The notes under the pieces are model-generated. The model was given only the letters and a program-made list of their open reading frames with translations, did not search any database and was not told where the DNA came from. Made by a program: the position numbers and the translations under genes. Shown here piece by piece: positions 61,886-64,000 of a stretch of 64,000 nt of DNA; position 1 is the first letter of the stretch; each line of letters begins with the position of its first letter. This DNA comes from Nitrososphaeria archaeon (GTDB lineage Archaea > Thermoproteota > Nitrososphaeria > Nitrososphaerales > JAAOZN01): positions 162,416-226,415 of the forward strand of contig JARVJZ010000003.1 in NCBI GenBank assembly GCA_029775855.1, read 5' to 3'.

Positions 61886-61962
61886 CTTGTAGCGTTTAGG
61901 GTATAGGCTCTATATTTGTATTGCTTTAATCTGCTTTATTAATTACGCGCTACTCGTGGTGT

Positions 61963-62556
61963 TTAGAGCAAGCCTAGCTTCTCCTTTATTAAAGCAACCT
62001 CTCTCTCCAGCTTTTCGAACCTTCTATCCATATAGTCTTTCAGATCACTTCTTAGCGCTCGTATCTCAAGTATTGTTTCGTCTTGCTTTGTTAAGATCGC
62101 TTTAACATCGGTTTTTACCTCTTTTATATCGGTCTTTACCTCCTTTATATCTGTCTTTATTTCCTTTATGTCTGTTTTCATCTCTTTTATGTCAGCTTTC
62201 ATTTCCTTTATGTCTGTTTTCATCTCTTTTATGTCGTCTCTCATCTCTACCCCTACGACTGCTATCTTAGCGAGTTGTTCTAGGCTGAGTTGTTCTCTGT
62301 ATTCTGTTAGGTTCATTACTTCTTTGTCGTATGGCTCTACTATGATGTTGCTTACTTCTGCTGATGGTGGCTTCTCTGTTTTTACGGTTTGGATGAATTT
62401 GTCTACTTTCTCCACGCTCCCTTCTATTAGTATGATTAGGTCTTCGCCTATGTTTGCTGCTTCGAAGCCGGTTAATGTGTATGCTTTGCTGAGTAGGTGT
62501 AGTCTGTAACCTACATCTTGAACCCTCTTGCCTTTGATGGTGATCTTGGCTTTCAC
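61963..62556 (-). CDS. Acylphosphatase-like domain fused to a heptad coiled coil
   Basis: 197 residues. The first 90 resemble acylphosphatase: GKRVQDVGYRLHLLSKAY carries the catalytic arginine (but VQDVGYR instead of VQGVGFR), and FEAANIGEDLIILIEGS holds the asparagine. After it comes QLSLEQLAKIAVVG and then about seven copies of a 7-residue unit (K-x-D-I-K-E-x), a long coiled coil, then a trimer-like end. Enzymatic activity is uncertain; the fold may simply be a binding module. Confidence 0.75.
   Translation of the reverse strand: MKAKITIKGKRVQDVGYRLHLLSKAYTLTGFEAANIGEDLIILIEGSVEKVDKFIQTVKTEKPPSAEVSNIIVEPYDKEVMNLTEYREQLSLEQLAKIAVVGVEMRDDIKEMKTDIKEMKADIKEMKTDIKEIKTDIKEVKTDIKEVKTDVKAILTKQDETILEIRALRSDLKDYMDRRFEKLEREVALIKEKLGLL
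62101..62240 (-). repeat. 21-nt tandem repeats coding for a coiled coil
   Basis: About six to seven head-to-tail copies of a 21-base unit coding for one heptad (K-T-D-I-K-E-M/V/I), with small changes. Length is likely variable between strains through slippage. Confidence 0.75.
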
Positions 62557-62655
62557 ATTTTGTGAGAAAGGTTGGTTGGATTTAAGTTTATCTCCTAATC
62601 GCTCCTCTAGCTTCTTATCGAAGCGCTTATAAGGCTGGGGTCTTCATACAACATC

Positions 62656-63471
62656 TTGGTTAGGTTGAGTGCTCTTAAAAGGGAGTTTCTGGAGCTGCTT
62701 GAGAAGGATGTGGAGTTTAGGTATGCTGTGGCTGGCTACTTAGGGTTTTCTGAAATTCTAAAGAGGCTTGATTTTCACAGCGAGCAGCTGGTTAGGCTTC
62801 GTGATGAGCAGCTTAAGATTTGGAATGAGATTAAGGGGATTAAGGATGAGCAGCTTAAGATTTGGAATGAGATTAAGGGGATTAAGGATGAGCAGCTTAA
62901 GATTTGGAATGAGATTAAGGGGATTAAGGATGAGCAGCTTAAGATCCGTGATGAACAGGTTAGGCTTCGTGATGAGCAAGTTAAGATTTGGAATGAGATT
63001 AAGGGGATTAAGGATGAGCAGCTTAGGCTTAGGGAGGATTTCAATAGAATGCTTGAAGTTATCGGCAGGATGGATTTGAGGCTTAGTAGGGTTGAGCGTA
63101 CTCTTGAGAAGCTTACGGTTGATGTTGAAGACGAGGCGAGGTCTATTATTAGGTGGAGGGTTAGGGTTGAGTTTGGTGTTGATGTTGAGCTTGCTCCGCT
63201 GATCTTGCCTGATCTTGAGTTGGATATCTATGGTGTCTCTGATGGTCTTTGTGTGGTTGGTGAGGCTACGGTTAGGGGTGGTGTTGGTGTGCTGCGTGGT
63301 TTGCTGGAGAAGGTTGAGCGGCTTAAGGTTAAGTATCCTGATAGGGTTAGGGGTAGGCTGATAACTGTGGTTTATGCTTCTCTTGCTCTGCCTGAGCTCG
63401 TTGAAGCTGCTAGGGAGAGTGGAGTTTGGGTTCTGAAGGCTACTGGCGATTATTATAAGCCTGCCATCTAA
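62656..63471 (+). CDS. DUF3782-like protein with coiled-coil repeats and nuclease-like C terminus
   Basis: 271 residues. After a short helical start come 14-residue repeats DEQLKIWNEIKGIK (residues about 50-125), then a coiled segment. The C-terminal 110 residues (VRVEFGVDVELAPLILPD; ELDIYGVSDGLCVVGEATV; VVYASLALPELVE) match DUF3782 proteins, which have a PD-(D/E)XK nuclease-like core; Asp in LDIYG and Glu in VVGEATV would be the metal ligands. TTG 62656 or 62665 starts it. Function unknown. Confidence 0.8.
   Translation: MVRLSALKREFLELLEKDVEFRYAVAGYLGFSEILKRLDFHSEQLVRLRDEQLKIWNEIKGIKDEQLKIWNEIKGIKDEQLKIWNEIKGIKDEQLKIRDEQVRLRDEQVKIWNEIKGIKDEQLRLREDFNRMLEVIGRMDLRLSRVERTLEKLTVDVEDEARSIIRWRVRVEFGVDVELAPLILPDLELDIYGVSDGLCVVGEATVRGGVGVLRGLLEKVERLKVKYPDRVRGRLITVVYASLALPELVEAARESGVWVLKATGDYYKPAI
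62803..63027 (+). repeat. 42-nt tandem repeats within the DUF3782-like gene
   Basis: Three near-identical 42-base units at 62803-62844, 62845-62886 and 62887-62928, then a partly changed stretch and another copy at 62971-63012. They code for the 14-residue coiled-coil unit. The near-perfect match points to recent expansion. Confidence 0.85.
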
Positions 63472-63506
63472 TCTTCTTATCGTTTGTGGTAGACGTTTTG
63501 TCCATA

Positions 63507-63517
63507 AGGCTTAAATA
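63507..63517 (+). promoter_or_regulatory. TATA box of the S-layer-like gene
   Basis: The element ggcttaaatac lies about 50 bases before ATG 63562, giving a leader of about 25 bases that contains the GGTGA ribosome site. A strong, clean promoter fits a highly expressed envelope protein. Confidence 0.55.
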
Positions 63518-63561
63518 CGTTTCATGTTAGATGGTTTCTTACGAAAAAGGTGAATTGATAC

Positions 63562-64000
63562 ATGAGTAGAATACTGTCTCTAACCATAGCTTCTCTGCTA
63601 ATATTGGCCTCGTTCGCAGGCCTCAGCTTGGTTGCTCCTGTTGGTGTAGCCTCAGCTGCTGCACCGACCATAACATTAAGCGCCTCTTCGGGGCCTGCGG
63701 CGATCGTAGATCCCCTTGGAAACACTATTCTTTCATCTACTGTTATCGTGGATGGAAGCGGCTTCCCAGCAGGTCAAACGGGTATAACTATCAGGATTGC
63801 TTCTAGCGGTACTACACCGTCTCCAACCGCTGGTACCCAACTAAGGCTTGATAGACCGACCATTCAAACAGTAGGTGCTAATACTGTTGACGCTGATGCG
63901 AACGGCAAGTTCAGAGCAAGAATCCACATAATCGACACCACTAACGGTGAGATTACTGGTGGAAGCAAGGTCATCTTCGCTGTCTACACCCCTGCTGGTG
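63562..64000 (+). CDS. Secreted S-layer-like protein, N-terminal part (runs off the window)
   Basis: The first 146 residues are visible and no stop occurs before the end. A signal peptide (ILSLTIASLLILASFAGL ... VASAAAP) is followed by a Ser/Thr/Gly-rich beta-strand region (TILSSTVIVDGSGFPAGQT; SKVIFAVYTPAG), typical of S-layer or other surface proteins in this group. ATG 63562 has GGTGA 8 bases before. The class is inferred from composition and signal, not from a recognised domain. Confidence 0.7.
   Translation, partial: MSRILSLTIASLLILASFAGLSLVAPVGVASAAAPTITLSASSGPAAIVDPLGNTILSSTVIVDGSGFPAGQTGITIRIASSGTTPSPTAGTQLRLDRPTIQTVGANTVDADANGKFRARIHIIDTTNGEITGGSKVIFAVYTPAG

Noticed and set aside
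62803..63027. Regular repeats that could be taken for a CRISPR array
   Set aside because: The 42-base units are contiguous, without unique spacers, and code in frame for a coiled coil.

Overview
The window looks like the chromosome of a thermophilic archaeon of the TACK group, most likely near Nitrososphaeria/Caldarchaeales (Aigarchaeota). This rests on archaeal information-processing genes (Rpo11, transcription factor S, aEF-1beta, EF-2, FEN1, two thermosome subunits), a Cdc48 ATPase, a CdvB/ESCRT-III-like protein, a Ras-like GTPase next to a zinc-rich protein resembling TackOD1, BHB-type introns, frequent TTG/GTG starts and TATA boxes close to start codons. The taxonomic placement is inference; no rRNA gene is present.

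Layout. 1-1357: the end of an isopropylmalate/homoaconitate dehydratase pair, then TFS and rpo11 on the other strand. 1443-10477: a membrane-arm complex I operon (nuoA-H-J-K-M-L-M-N) without the B, C, D and I genes. 10481-16718: prenyl diphosphate synthase, DUF998 protein, glutamate dehydrogenase, triosephosphate isomerase, hemerythrin-like protein, an HTH-10 regulator and a nitroreductase. 16750-20792: two tandem thermosome genes, partly homogenised by gene conversion, divergent from an ArsR-like regulator. 20822-29852: MFS carrier, zinc ribbons, aEF-1beta, Cdc48 with an HbYX-like tail, FEN1, PCM, an AN1-finger/M50 protease fusion, a PAC2 protein and an HD hydrolase. 29856-36336: EF-2, phosphohexuloisomerase, an ECF transporter energising module and a DHH phosphoesterase.

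36342-36455 is a tRNA-Lys(UUU) with two introns. Its 3' end abuts a minus-strand head-tail virus cluster (36460 to about 51350). That cluster carries an ABC-ATPase/GNAT protein, a large terminase with intact catalytic motifs and a full non-contractile tail module. No portal, capsid, protease or integrase gene is visible. 51581-64000 holds a CdvB-like gene, a giant secreted CARDB-type protein, an SLC13/ArsB-type transporter, a GTPase-zinc protein-glycosyltransferase cluster, an ACT-V4R protein, a histone deacetylase-family enzyme with a coupled 44-residue Cys-rich protein, two coiled-coil repeat proteins and the start of a secreted S-layer-like protein.

The strongest unusual signals are four. 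(1) A complete type I hammerhead ribozyme lies in the viral tail operon between the tail-terminator and tail-tube genes (50283-50342, minus strand). (2) A 31-nt insertion with BHB folding potential interrupts the EF-2 gene just before its P-loop, so a normal EF-2 can be made only if the RNA is spliced. (3) The terminase-plus-tail cluster has no head genes. (4) The tRNA-Lys has an intron at position 30/31 plus a second one in the T loop.
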